A stretch of DNA of 64,000 nucleotides from Pseudomonas vranovensis DSM 16006 (GTDB taxonomy: Bacteria > Pseudomonadota > Gammaproteobacteria > Pseudomonadales > Pseudomonadaceae). The translations under genes and the position numbers were made by a program. This document shows, piece after piece, positions 35,559 through 44,398 of the stretch; within the stretch, counting starts at the first letter, position 1, and the number at the start of each line of letters is the position of its first letter. The notes under the pieces are model-generated. The model worked only from the letters and a program-made list of their open reading frames with translations, was not told the DNA's origin and ran no database searches. Location: NCBI RefSeq assembly GCF_000425805.1, contig NZ_KE384455.1, forward strand, positions 157,610 to 221,609, given 5' to 3'.

Positions 35559-36485
35559 GTGAGCGCTGATTATCCTCGCGACCTGATCGGTTACGGCAAT
35601 ACCCCACCCCATCCGCGCTGGCCGGGGAATGCCCGCATCGCTTTGTCTTTCGTGCTCAATTACGAAGAAGGTGGCGAGCGCAACATTCTTCACGGAGACA
35701 AGGAATCGGAAGCCTTTCTCTCGGAAATGGTCGCCGCCCAGCCCCTGCAGGGCGCTCGTAACATGAGCATGGAATCGCTCTACGAATACGGCAGCCGCGC
35801 CGGCGTCTGGCGCCTGCTCAAGCTGTTCAAGGACACCGGTGTCCCGCTGACCGTCTTTGCCGTTGCGATGGCCGCCCAGCGTCACCCCGACGTGATCCGT
35901 GCCATGGCCGAAGCCGGCCACGAAATCTGCAGCCACGGCTACCGCTGGATCGACTACCAGAACATGGATGAGGCCCAGGAACGCGAGCACATGCTCGAAG
36001 CGATCCGCATCCTCACCGAGCTCACCGGCGAGCGTCCAGTAGGCTGGTACACCGGCCGCACCGGCCCGAACACCCGTCGCCTGGTGATGGAGGAAGGCGG
36101 CTTCCTCTACGACAGCGACACCTACGACGACGACCTGCCCTACTGGGAACCGAACAACCCGACCGGCAAGCCGCACCTGGTGATCCCATACACCCTGGAC
36201 ACCAACGACATGCGCTTCACCCAGGTTCAGGGCTTCAACTGCGGCGAGCAGTTCTTCCAGTACCTCAAGGACGCTTTCGACGTGCTGTACGAAGAAGGCG
36301 CCGAAGCACCGAAGATGCTGTCAATCGGCCTGCACTGCCGCCTCGTCGGCCGCCCGGCCCGCCTGGCTGCACTCAAGCGCTTCGTCGAATACGCCAAGAG
36401 CCATGATCAGGTCTGGTTCGCCCGGCGCGTGGACATCGCCCGTCACTGGCATGCCACCCACCCCTACAAAGCCGAGAACGCCTAA
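35559..36485 (+). CDS. puuE: allantoinase PuuE (polysaccharide-deacetylase type)
   Basis: A 308-residue metal-independent allantoinase of the polysaccharide deacetylase fold, hydrolysing allantoin to allantoate. It shows DLIGYGNTPPHPRWPGNARI at the N-terminus, NYEEGGERNILHGD, then AEAGHEICSHGYRWIDYQ and GWYTGRTGPNTRRL. GTG 35559 after aagaagga is the supported start (MSADYPRD); the open frame further upstream overlaps the operator. The stop overlaps the uraD ATG (TAATG). Confidence 0.95.
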   Translation: MSADYPRDLIGYGNTPPHPRWPGNARIALSFVLNYEEGGERNILHGDKESEAFLSEMVAAQPLQGARNMSMESLYEYGSRAGVWRLLKLFKDTGVPLTVFAVAMAAQRHPDVIRAMAEAGHEICSHGYRWIDYQNMDEAQEREHMLEAIRILTELTGERPVGWYTGRTGPNTRRLVMEEGGFLYDSDTYDDDLPYWEPNNPTGKPHLVIPYTLDTNDMRFTQVQGFNCGEQFFQYLKDAFDVLYEEGAEAPKMLSIGLHCRLVGRPARLAALKRFVEYAKSHDQVWFARRVDIARHWHATHPYKAENA

Positions 36486-37000
36486 TGACCGCTTTCAAGA
36501 CCCTCAAGCCTTCGTCCCTGGAACGCGCTGCGTTTGTCGAAGCCTTTGCCGACATCTACGAACACTCGCCCTGGGTTGCCGAAAAGGCCTACGACCTGGG
36601 CCAGCTGCAGGAAGTCGACCAGATCGAAGCCCTGCACCAGCGCATGAGCGACATCCTGCTCAGCGCCGAGCATAACGCCCAACTGGCACTGATCAACGCT
36701 CACCCGGACCTCGCTGGCAAGGCCGCGATCCAGGGTGAGTTGACCGAATCGAGCACCAATGAACAGGCTGGCGCTGGTATCCACCAGTGCACCGCCGAGG
36801 AGTTCGAGCGCTTTACCGAACTCAACGACGCCTACAAAGCAAAGTTCAAGTTCCCGTTCATCATGGCAGTTAAAGGCAGCAACCGGCACCAGATCCTCGC
36901 CGCGTTCGAAAAACGCATCCACAACTCGGTCGAGGCCGAGTTCAAGGAAGCGCTGGCACAGATCAACCTGATTGCCCTGTTCCGCCTGCTGCAACTTTAA
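36485..37000 (+). CDS. uraD: OHCU decarboxylase
   Basis: A 171-residue 2-oxo-4-hydroxy-4-carboxy-5-ureidoimidazoline decarboxylase, which makes S-allantoin. The active-site signature HPDLAGKAA and the LTESSTNEQAGAG segment are present, together with FKFPFIMAVKG. It is translationally coupled to puuE. The product of its reaction is the PuuE substrate, so order in the operon is functional rather than sequential. Confidence 0.95.
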   Translation: MTAFKTLKPSSLERAAFVEAFADIYEHSPWVAEKAYDLGQLQEVDQIEALHQRMSDILLSAEHNAQLALINAHPDLAGKAAIQGELTESSTNEQAGAGIHQCTAEEFERFTELNDAYKAKFKFPFIMAVKGSNRHQILAAFEKRIHNSVEAEFKEALAQINLIALFRLLQL

Positions 37001-37101
37001 GGGACGCCGATGCCCGTGGGCCCGAGTGCGCGACATGAGCGTACCCAGGGCCCCGGCAATTAAAGCGACACCCTCCACAACACAGAATAAAGAGAATCCG
37101 C

Positions 37102-37605
37102 ATGCGCACTTTAGTGATTGAGCCATTGACCAAAGAAGCCTTCGCCCCTTTCGGTGACGTGATCGAAACCGACGGTAGCGACCACTTCATGATCAACAAC
37201 GGTTCGACCATGCGCTTCCACAAGCTGGCGACGGTCGAGACCGCCCAGCCCGAGGACAACGCGATCATCAGCATTTTCCGCGCCGACGCGCAGGACATGC
37301 CACTGACCGTTCGCATGCTGGAGCGCCATCCGCTGGGCAGCCAGGCTTTCATTCCGCTGCTCGGCAACCCCTTTCTGATCGTGGTCGCGCCAGTTGGCGA
37401 TGCACCTGTATCGGGCCTTGTCCGCGCCTTCCGCAGCAATGGAAGGCAGGGCATCAATTACCATCGCGGCGTCTGGCACCATCCGGTGCTGACGATCGAA
37501 AAGCGGGATGACTTCCTGGTGGTTGATCGCAGTGGCACTGGCAACAACTGCGATGAGCATTTTTTCAATGAGGATGAGCAACTGATCCTCGCCCCCCACC
37601 AATAA
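37102..37605 (+). CDS. allA: ureidoglycolate lyase
   Basis: A 167-residue cupin-like enzyme splitting ureidoglycolate into glyoxylate and urea. It begins MRTLVIEPLTKEAFAPFGDV and contains FRADAQDMPLTVRMLERHPL, GRQGINYHRGVWHHPVL and FLVVDRSG, all typical of AllA. The 101-base gap after uraD holds no allantoicase gene, although allantoate to ureidoglycolate is the reaction needed just before it. Its products feed gcl and the urea transporter found downstream. Confidence 0.95.
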   Translation: MRTLVIEPLTKEAFAPFGDVIETDGSDHFMINNGSTMRFHKLATVETAQPEDNAIISIFRADAQDMPLTVRMLERHPLGSQAFIPLLGNPFLIVVAPVGDAPVSGLVRAFRSNGRQGINYHRGVWHHPVLTIEKRDDFLVVDRSGTGNNCDEHFFNEDEQLILAPHQ

Positions 37606-37617
37606 GAGAAGACCTGA

Positions 37618-37636
37618 GCATCCGGCGACAGGATGC
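37618..37636. repeat. small inverted repeat between allA and puuD
   Basis: gcatcc-ggcgaca-ggatgc, just upstream of the puuD ribosome site (agaggt). It may modulate expression between the two genes. Confidence 0.45.
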
Positions 37637-37655
37637 CAGGGTAGAGGTAAAGACT

Positions 37656-38981
37656 GTGGAAGCACATCTGTTGGAATGGCTGAATCTGAGCGTGCGTTGG
37701 GTTCACATGATCACTGGCGTGGCCTGGATTGGCGCGTCGTTCTATTTCGTCTGGCTGGAGAACAACCTCAACCGCGCCAATCCGCGCGACGGACTTTCCG
37801 GTGATCTCTGGGCGATTCACGGTGGCGGGATCTACCACCTGGAGAAGTACAAGCTGGCTCCGCCAAAAATGCCGGAGAACCTGCACTGGTTCAAATGGGA
37901 AGCCTATTTCACCTGGATGTCGGGTATTGCCCTGCTGTGCCTGGTGTTCTACTGGAACCCGACCCTGTACCTGCTGGCCCCTGGCAGCACCCTTTCGGGT
38001 GGTGAAGGCATCGCCATCGGCGTTGGCTCGCTGATCGCTGGCTGGTTCATCTACGACTTCCTCTGCGACTCGCCCCTGGGCAAGCGCCCTGCCCTGCTGG
38101 GCCTGGTGCTGTTCGTGCTGGTCATTGCTGCCTGCTACGGCTTCAGCCAGGTGTTCAGCGGTCGTGGTGCCTACCTGCACACCGGCGCAATCATCGGCAC
38201 CATCATGGTCGGTAACGTGTTCCGCACCATCATGCCAGCCCAGCGCCAGCTGGTGGCCGCCATCGAAGCCAACCAGACGCCTGATCCGGTACTGCCGGCC
38301 AAGGGCCTGCTGCGCTCGCGGCACAACAACTACTTCACCCTGCCGGTGCTGTTCATCATGATCAGCAACCACTTCCCGAGCACGTACGGCAGCCAGTACA
38401 ACTGGCTGATCCTGGCCGGTATCGCAGTGGCTGCAGTGTTGGTTCGTCACTACTTCAACACCCGTCATGACAGCAACAAGTATGCCTGGACCCTGCCAGT
38501 CGGTGCCCTGTCGATGATCTGCCTGGCCTACGTCACTGGCCCTGCGCCGATGCCAACCGCCCCTGAGCAAGCCGCAGCCAAGGTCGAGTACCAGCCGCTG
38601 CCGGAAACCGCTCTGGGTGGCAAGACCGCCGCCGAAAAATCGGCAGAGAAAGCCGCCGAACCGGCCCAGGCTGCTACCCCAGCCGAAGCCCCGGCAGCCA
38701 CCGTTGCCAAGCTCGACGACGCCGGTTTCGACAAGATCCACAGCGTCATCCAGGAACGTTGCGCCGTGTGCCATTCGGCCAAGCCGACCAGCCCGCTGTT
38801 CAGCGCCGCACCTGCCGGTGTGATGCTCGACACCCCGCAACAGATCCAGCAACAGGCTGCGCGCATCCAGGCGCAGGCCGTCACCACGCAGATCATGCCA
38901 CTGGGCAACATCACTCAGATGACCCAGCAGGAACGTGAACTGATTGGTGCCTGGATCGCCAAAGGCGCGCCGACCAACTGA
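37656..38981 (+). CDS. puuD: membrane urate hydroxylase with cytochrome c domain
   Basis: A 441-residue PuuD-type urate oxidase. About eight helices span residues 12-300 (VRWVHMITGVAWIGASFYFV first), followed by an Ala/Pro/Glu-rich linker (305-350) and a C-terminal cytochrome c domain with CAVCH (Cys 369, 372, His 373) and a likely axial Met in TTQIMPLGN. It oxidises urate to 5-hydroxyisourate while donating electrons to the respiratory chain, replacing soluble uricase, which is absent here. Start GTG 37656 follows agaggt. Confidence 0.93.
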   Translation: MEAHLLEWLNLSVRWVHMITGVAWIGASFYFVWLENNLNRANPRDGLSGDLWAIHGGGIYHLEKYKLAPPKMPENLHWFKWEAYFTWMSGIALLCLVFYWNPTLYLLAPGSTLSGGEGIAIGVGSLIAGWFIYDFLCDSPLGKRPALLGLVLFVLVIAACYGFSQVFSGRGAYLHTGAIIGTIMVGNVFRTIMPAQRQLVAAIEANQTPDPVLPAKGLLRSRHNNYFTLPVLFIMISNHFPSTYGSQYNWLILAGIAVAAVLVRHYFNTRHDSNKYAWTLPVGALSMICLAYVTGPAPMPTAPEQAAAKVEYQPLPETALGGKTAAEKSAEKAAEPAQAATPAEAPAATVAKLDDAGFDKIHSVIQERCAVCHSAKPTSPLFSAAPAGVMLDTPQQIQQQAARIQAQAVTTQIMPLGNITQMTQQERELIGAWIAKGAPTN

Positions 38982-39020
38982 GGTTGCGCCACGCTTCAAG
39001 CTGTAAGTGACAAGCAAGAA

Positions 39021-39082
39021 CGCTGCAAGCCAAGCGCCACGTGATGCTTCTACCCGAAGCCTGGCGCTTGAAGCTTGCAGCG
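39021..39082. repeat. long imperfect hairpin between puuD and the NAT permease
   Basis: cgctgcaagccaagcgcca (39021-39039) pairs with tggcgcttgaagcttgcagc followed by g (39062-39082), with a 2-base bulge. Its cttgcagc/gctgcaag core resembles dispersed Pseudomonas repeats. There is no T-run. Confidence 0.65.
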
Positions 39083-39113
39083 CTAAAGAATAAAAACAAA
39101 ACCGAGGTGTTGC

Positions 39114-40469
39114 ATGTCCGAGTCACGCAAGGCGTACATCCCCGTTGCGCCCCCACGACAGCCACTGCCAATGCTCCAACTGTTCCTGGTGGGTCTACAA
39201 CATGTCTTGCTGATGTACGGAGGCGCGATCGCCGTGCCACTGATCATTGGCCAGGCCGCCGGCCTTTCTCGTGAAGAAGTCGCTTTCCTGATCAATGCCG
39301 ACCTGCTGGTCGCTGGTGTCGCCACCATCGTCCAGTCGTTCGGCATTGGTGCTGTTGGCATCCGCATGCCAGTCATGATGGGTGCAAGCTTTGCTGCTGT
39401 CGGCAGCATGGTGGCCATGGCCGGGATGCCCGGTGTCGGCCTGCAAGGTATCTTTGGTGCGACCATCGCCGCCGGTTTCTTCGGCATGCTGATCGCCCCG
39501 TTCATGTCCAAGGTGGTGCGGTTCTTCCCACCGCTGGTGACCGGCACGGTCATCACCTCGATCGGCCTGTCGCTGTTCCCGGTTGCCGTCAACTGGGCCG
39601 GTGGCGGTGCCGAAGCCGAAACCTTCGGCTCCCCTGTCTACCTGACCGTCGCAGCCCTGGTGCTGGCCACCATCCTGCTGGTCAATCGTTTCATGCGTGG
39701 CTTCTGGGTCAATGTCTCGGTGCTGATCGGCATGGGCCTGGGCTACATCCTTGCCGGCTCCATCGGCATGGTCGACCTGTCCGGCCTGGACGACGCGCCG
39801 TGGGTGCAAGTGGTGACCCCGCTGCACTTCGGCATGCCGACCTTCAGCCTGGCGCCGATCCTGTCGATGTGCCTGGTGGTGGTCATCATCTTCGTCGAGT
39901 CCACCGGCATGTTCCTCGCCCTGGGCAAGGTCACCGACCGTGAAGTCACCCCGGGCATGCTGCGCCGCGGCCTGATGTGCGACGCCGGCGCCTCCTTCGT
40001 GGCCGGCTTCTTCAACACCTTCACCCACTCCTCGTTCGCCCAGAACATCGGCCTGGTGCAAATGACCGGCGTGCGTTGCCGCTATGTAACCGTGGTGGCC
40101 GGTGGTTTCCTGATCCTGCTCAGCCTGCTGCCCAAGGCCGCCTTCCTGATCGCCTCGATCCCCCCTGCAGTCTTGGGCGGCGCCTCGATCGCGATGTTCG
40201 GCATGGTCGCGGCCACCGGTATCAAGATCCTCCAGGAAGCCGACATCGCCGACCGTCGCAACCAGTTGCTGGTAGCCGTCAGCGTCGGCATGGGCCTGAT
40301 CCCGGTGGTCCGTCCCGAGTTCTTCTCGCAGATGCCCCAGTGGATGGAACCGATCACCCACAGCGGTATTGCCATGGCCACGGTCAGCGCCCTGATCCTC
40401 AACCTGTTGTTCAACATCCTGGGCGGCGCCGAGCGCGCAGCGCACAACGAAGCCGCCCACCAGCACTGA
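39114..40469 (+). CDS. NAT/NCS2 urate or xanthine permease
   Basis: A 451-residue NCS2 (NAT) symporter. It has the NAT signature QNIGLVQMTGVRCRYV near residue 305, the first-helix QHVLLMYGGAIAVP, and 12-14 helices. Residues after the signature resemble xanthine/urate rather than uracil carriers. It lies directly after puuD, which fits urate uptake. Start ATG 39114. A hairpin with a weak T-run lies just downstream (40476-40493). Confidence 0.9.
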   Translation: MSESRKAYIPVAPPRQPLPMLQLFLVGLQHVLLMYGGAIAVPLIIGQAAGLSREEVAFLINADLLVAGVATIVQSFGIGAVGIRMPVMMGASFAAVGSMVAMAGMPGVGLQGIFGATIAAGFFGMLIAPFMSKVVRFFPPLVTGTVITSIGLSLFPVAVNWAGGGAEAETFGSPVYLTVAALVLATILLVNRFMRGFWVNVSVLIGMGLGYILAGSIGMVDLSGLDDAPWVQVVTPLHFGMPTFSLAPILSMCLVVVIIFVESTGMFLALGKVTDREVTPGMLRRGLMCDAGASFVAGFFNTFTHSSFAQNIGLVQMTGVRCRYVTVVAGGFLILLSLLPKAAFLIASIPPAVLGGASIAMFGMVAATGIKILQEADIADRRNQLLVAVSVGMGLIPVVRPEFFSQMPQWMEPITHSGIAMATVSALILNLLFNILGGAERAAHNEAAHQH

Positions 40470-40475
40470 GCCTTT

Positions 40476-40493
40476 GGGCGGCGCATGCCGCCC
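40476..40493 (+). terminator. GC-rich hairpin after the NAT permease
   Basis: gggcggc-gcat-gccgccc, 6 bases after the stop, followed by ggttt. The stem is good; the T-run is weak. Confidence 0.55.
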
Positions 40494-40602
40494 GGTTTCA
40501 CCCGAGCAATACGCAGGACCGTCGACCCGTAGGAGCGGGTCGGCCGGGGCGCCTCGCGCCGAAAAACCCAAAACCAACAATAACAATGCCGGGAATCACA
40601 AC

Positions 40603-41388
40603 ATGAAAGGCATCACCACTTCCCTTCTGCTGGGCAGCAGTCTGCTGGCCGCTTTGCCAGCCACCGCAGGGGACTTGCTGCTCTGGCACACCAACAGCCT
40701 GACCTATCTCTACGGCAAGGACTTCCAGGTCAACCCTGCGATCCAGCAGACGGTGACCTTCGAACACGCCAACAAGTGGAAATACGGCGATACCTTCTTC
40801 TTCGTCGACAAGATCTTCTACAACGGCGGCACCGACCGTAACAAAGGCAACAACACCTATTACGGCGAGTTCAGCCCACGCCTGTCGTTCGGCAAGATCT
40901 TCGAGCGAAAATTCGAATTCGGCCCCATCAAGGACGTACTGATCGCCATGACCTACGAGTCTGGCGAGGGCGACAACGAGGCCTACCTGATCGGCCCCGG
41001 CTTTGACCTGGCGATTCCCGGTTTCAACTACTTCACCCTCAACATCATGCAGCGCAACACCGAGGGAAGCCGCCCGGGTGATGGCGTCTGGCAGATTACC
41101 CCGACCTTCTCCTTCACCGTTCCAGTGGGCAAATCCGACGTGCTCATCGACGGCTACATGGACTGGGTGGTCGATAACGACGAAAGCCGCCGCGGCACCT
41201 ACCACGCCAACCTGCAGTTCAACCCACAGGTCAAATACGACCTGGGCAAGGCCCTGAACCTGGGCGCCAAGCAGTTATACGTGGGTGTTGAGTACAGCTA
41301 CTGGAAAGACAAATACGGCATCGAGAACAGCGGACGACTCGATACCAACCAGAGCGTGACCAGTGCTCTGGTCAAGGTTCATTTCTAA
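40603..41388 (+). CDS. Tsx-like outer-membrane nucleoside-binding protein, copy 1
   Basis: A 261-residue outer-membrane beta-barrel. Signal peptide about residues 1-22 (TSLLLGSSLLAALPATAG), alternating barrel strands, and C-terminal aromatic ending LVKVHF typical of BAM substrates. It resembles Tsx-type nucleoside channels. Position beside urate and purine permeases suggests purine uptake across the outer membrane. It is a clear paralogue of the next gene. Confidence 0.85.
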   Translation: MKGITTSLLLGSSLLAALPATAGDLLLWHTNSLTYLYGKDFQVNPAIQQTVTFEHANKWKYGDTFFFVDKIFYNGGTDRNKGNNTYYGEFSPRLSFGKIFERKFEFGPIKDVLIAMTYESGEGDNEAYLIGPGFDLAIPGFNYFTLNIMQRNTEGSRPGDGVWQITPTFSFTVPVGKSDVLIDGYMDWVVDNDESRRGTYHANLQFNPQVKYDLGKALNLGAKQLYVGVEYSYWKDKYGIENSGRLDTNQSVTSALVKVHF

Positions 41389-41748
41389 AACCTGACCAAA
41401 CGCACAGTTTTAGCCGCACCCGCTCCATGACGGAGCACTTGAGGACCCGCGCGCAAGCCAGTAATCTGCGCGCCCCCTCGATAGGGCAGGATGGATTCTG
41501 CCCGCGTTTGCTGACCGCTCAGTCAATGAATTCGGGCGGTTGGCAGGCGTGATGCCAACCTGATGTCCCTTTTTCAACTGTTCAGAAAGACGTCGAGCAG
41601 GATTGTTGTGCCGTACCCGGAAAGTTGGCGCAGCTCTTGCCAAATAGCTGTGGCCAATCGAAAAAAACTGACTCGAAAGACAAGTAACGAACCCAACGGT
41701 GCCGCTCAGAGTACCGACAACAGATTCAATCAAGGGAGCAACACAGCG
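41389..41748. other. intergenic region between the two Tsx-like genes
   Basis: A 360-base gap without a gene. It includes the perfect inverted repeat described at 41538-41560 and AT-richer sequence before the second gene. The second gene therefore has its own control region, despite being a tandem duplicate. Confidence 0.6.
41538..41560 (+). promoter_or_regulatory. perfect inverted repeat with sigma-54-like spacing
   Basis: GGTTGGCA-N7-TGCCAACC is a perfect 8-base dyad. The same bases read tGGcaggcgtgatGC with GG at 41542-41543 and GC at 41554-41555, exactly 10 bases apart, as in -24/-12 sigma-54 promoters (consensus TGGCACG-N4-TTGC). It could be either an operator or a nitrogen-controlled promoter for the second Tsx-like gene. 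Confidence 0.5.
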
Positions 41749-42537
41749 ATGCGCATTACCAATAGCCTGATTCTCGCCGGCGGCCTGCTGGCGGCCAGTA
41801 CTGCCGCCACCGCCGGTGATCTGCTGCAATGGCAGAACAACAGCCTGACCTATCTGTGGGGCAAGAACTTTGCCGTCAACCCGGAAATCCAGCAGACCGT
41901 GACCTTCGAGCACGCCGACGCCTGGAAATACGGTGACAACTTCATCTTCGTCGACAAGATTTTTTATAACGGCGACAAGGACTTCAACAACGGCCCGAAC
42001 ACCTACTACGGCGAGATTCAACCGCGCCTGTCGTTCGGCAAGATTTTCGACCAGAAGCTGGAGTTCGGCCCGATCAAGGACGTGCTGCTGGCCATGACCT
42101 ACGAATTTGGCGAGGGCGATACCGAGTCCTACCTGATCGGTCCTGGTTTCGACCTGGCAATCCCGGGCTTCGATTACTTCCAGCTGAACTTCTACCAGCG
42201 CAACACCGAAGGCAGCCGTGCCGGTGACAACGTTTGGCAGATCACCCCGGTATGGGCATATACCATTCCGGTGGGCAAGTCCGACATCCTCATCGATGGC
42301 TTCATGGACTGGGTCGTCGACAACGATGCCACCAGCCGCCGTGGCACCTACCACGCCAACCTGCACTTCAACCCACAGGTCAAATACGACCTGGGCAAGG
42401 CGTTGAACTGGGGCGAGAAGCAGCTGTACGTCGGTTTTGAATACGACTACTGGAAGAACAAGTACGGCATCAAGGACAGCGACGCCTTCGATACCGACCA
42501 GAACACTGCCAGCTTCCTGGTCAAGGTTCATTTCTGA
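41749..42537 (+). CDS. Tsx-like outer-membrane nucleoside-binding protein, copy 2
   Basis: A 262-residue beta-barrel with signal peptide (LILAGGLLAASTAATAG), roughly three-quarters identical by eye to the preceding gene; shared blocks include QQTVTFEHA, FVDKIFYNG and GPGFDLAIPGF, and both end LVKVHF. ATG 41749; the frame is open 62 codons further but MRITNSL begins the signal peptide. It is a tandem duplication with a separate promoter region. Confidence 0.85.
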   Translation: MRITNSLILAGGLLAASTAATAGDLLQWQNNSLTYLWGKNFAVNPEIQQTVTFEHADAWKYGDNFIFVDKIFYNGDKDFNNGPNTYYGEIQPRLSFGKIFDQKLEFGPIKDVLLAMTYEFGEGDTESYLIGPGFDLAIPGFDYFQLNFYQRNTEGSRAGDNVWQITPVWAYTIPVGKSDILIDGFMDWVVDNDATSRRGTYHANLHFNPQVKYDLGKALNWGEKQLYVGFEYDYWKNKYGIKDSDAFDTDQNTASFLVKVHF

Positions 42538-42542
42538 TTGAA

Positions 42543-42598
42543 ATCGCGGGGCAAGCCCGCTCCTACTCCACCGGTAGGAGCGGGCTTGCCCCGCGATC
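42543..42598. repeat. REP pair after the second Tsx-like gene
   Basis: atcgcggggcaagcccgctc and gagcgggcttgccccgcgat are a perfect inverted pair about 15 bases apart, between convergent genes. Confidence 0.95.
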
Positions 42599-42602
42599 AA
42601 TC

Positions 42603-43511
42603 TCAGCCCTTCACAGCCCGCCACACCTTGCCAACAACCGCCACAACCGCCAGCACCGCAGCCCCGGCAACAATCCCCACCCCGCCATTGAGCAGTGCCC
42701 CCATCCACGCTCCGCCCCGTCCTGCGCTGAACGCCTCGATGGCGTGATGCAACGGCGCCACGCCGTGTACCAGAATCCCGCCGCCGACCAGGAACATCGC
42801 CGCCGTACCGATCACCGACAGGCTCTTCATCATGTACGGTGCCGCGCTCAGGATGCCGTTGCCCAGCCCCTGGGCGGCACGGGAGGCCTTTTGGGTCAGC
42901 CACAGGCCCAGGTCATCGAGTTTGACGATGCCCGCCACCAGGCCATACACACCGATGGTCATGACAATCGCAATGCCCGACAGCACGATGATCTGTTGGG
43001 GCAGCGGTGCGTCGGCGACCGCGCCCAGGGTGATGGCGATGATTTCTGCAGAGAGGATGAAGTCGGTGCGAATCGCGCCCTTGATCTTGGTCTTTTCCAG
43101 GGCGACCAGATCGACCGCTGGATCCGCCACGGCCTCGATCAGCGCCTCCTGCTCGGCCTGGTCTTCAGCCTTGTTGTGCAAGAACTTGTGGGCGAGCTTT
43201 TCAAAACCCTCGAAACACAGGAAGGCACCACCGATCATCAGCAGCGGCGTTACCGCCCAGGGGATGAACGCACTGATCAACAGCGCCGCCGGCACCAGGA
43301 TCAGCTTGTTGACGAACGAGCCCTTGGCCACCGCCCAGACCACCGGGATTTCCCGCTCGGCGCGCACGCCGGTGACCTGCTGGGCATTGAGCGCCAGGTC
43401 GTCGCCCAGCACCCCTGCGGTCTTTTTCGCCGCGACCTTGGTCATTACCGAGACATCGTCCAATACCGTGGCGATATCGTCGATCAATACCAGAAGACTG
43501 CTTCCTGCCAT
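42603..43511 (-). CDS. DUF808 family inner-membrane protein (YedI-like)
   Basis: A 302-residue protein starting MAGSSLLVLIDDIATVLDDV, the DUF808 signature, with several helices (for example LILVPAALLISAFIPWAVTP, and IIVLSGIAIVMTIGVYGLVA) and TKIKGAIRTDFILSAEI. Function of the family is unknown. ATG 43511; the frame continues 18 codons up without support. No link to purine metabolism is visible. Confidence 0.88.
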   Translation of the reverse strand: MAGSSLLVLIDDIATVLDDVSVMTKVAAKKTAGVLGDDLALNAQQVTGVRAEREIPVVWAVAKGSFVNKLILVPAALLISAFIPWAVTPLLMIGGAFLCFEGFEKLAHKFLHNKAEDQAEQEALIEAVADPAVDLVALEKTKIKGAIRTDFILSAEIIAITLGAVADAPLPQQIIVLSGIAIVMTIGVYGLVAGIVKLDDLGLWLTQKASRAAQGLGNGILSAAPYMMKSLSVIGTAAMFLVGGGILVHGVAPLHHAIEAFSAGRGGAWMGALLNGGVGIVAGAAVLAVVAVVGKVWRAVKG

Positions 43512-43657
43512 GTTTGCCTGATTCCAGCGGGTTGAGAGGTGCTCAGCATAGCCCAAAGTCGCCACCTTGAGCCCTTTGCGAGCGCGGTGCTACCATGCGC
43601 AACCGCCCTTTCAGGCCCGGTGCCGCCTGCGGCCCGACACGAGGAACAGCGTCAACC

Positions 43658-44266
43658 ATGAGCAGCATTCGCGAGCGCAACAAAGAACTGATCCTGCGCG
43701 CGGCCAGCGAGGAGTTTGCCGACAAGGGCTTTGCCGCCACCAAGACCAGCGACATCGCCGCCAAGGCCGGGTTGCCCAAGCCCAACGTCTACTACTACTT
43801 CAAATCCAAGGAAAACCTTTACCGCGAGGTCCTGGAAAGCATCATCGAACCGATCATGCAGGCATCCACCCCGTTCAATGCCGACGGTGATGCCAAAGAG
43901 GTGTTGAGCGCCTACATCCGCTCCAAGGTACGCATTTCCCGCGACTTGCCCTTCGCTTCCAAGGTATTTGCCAGCGAGATCATGCACGGTGCCCCGCACC
44001 TGAGCCCGAGCCAGGTGGAGCAGCTCAACGAACAGGCCCGGCACAACATCGAATGTATCCAGGGCTGGATCGACCGCGGCCAGATCGCCCCGATCGATCC
44101 GCACCACCTGATGTTCAGCATCTGGGCAGCGACCCAGACCTACGCTGATTTCGACTGGCAGATTTCGGTGGTCACCGGCAAGGCCAAGCTCGATGACAGC
44201 GATTATGAAGCCGCAGCGCAGACCATCATCCGCCTGGTGCTCAAGGGCTGCGAGCCCGACGCCTGA
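43658..44266 (+). CDS. TetR family regulator, RutR-like
   Basis: A 202-residue regulator with an N-terminal TetR helix-turn-helix (ASEEFADKGFAATKTSDIAA, KAGLPKPNVYYYFKSKENLY) and a C-terminal domain (FASKVFASEIMHGAPHLS, GWIDRGQIAPIDPHHLMF, IWAATQTYADFDWQ) like RutR/YcdC. RutR senses uracil and controls pyrimidine and purine degradation in E. coli, so a nucleobase ligand is plausible here (inference). ATG 43658 after gaggaa. A second-family repeat follows. Confidence 0.88.
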   Translation: MSSIRERNKELILRAASEEFADKGFAATKTSDIAAKAGLPKPNVYYYFKSKENLYREVLESIIEPIMQASTPFNADGDAKEVLSAYIRSKVRISRDLPFASKVFASEIMHGAPHLSPSQVEQLNEQARHNIECIQGWIDRGQIAPIDPHHLMFSIWAATQTYADFDWQISVVTGKAKLDDSDYEAAAQTIIRLVLKGCEPDA

Positions 44267-44286
44267 TCCCCTGCAGATAACTGTCA

Positions 44287-44397
44287 TCGTTGCCGCTGCC
44301 GCCAGGCTGCGATCGACTGCGCAGCAGTCGCCTTGAAACCTCTACGGCCGCTTTGCGGCCGATCGCAGCCTGGCGGCAGCGGCTACGTGCGTTAAGC
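44287..44397. repeat. intergenic repeat, second family, copy B
   Basis: cgttgccgctgccgccaggc, then tgcgatcgactgcgcagcag, and an inverted return ccgatcgcagcctggcggca followed by gcggctac. It is the most symmetrical copy, able to form a hairpin over about 100 bases, between convergent TetR and GlcG-like genes. Confidence 0.85.
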
Positions 44398-44398
44398 T

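Noticed and set aside
37010..37063. 17-codon frame in the uraD-allA gap as a relic of allantoicase
   Set aside because: The peptide shows no recognisable allantoicase segment and there is no clear ribosome site.
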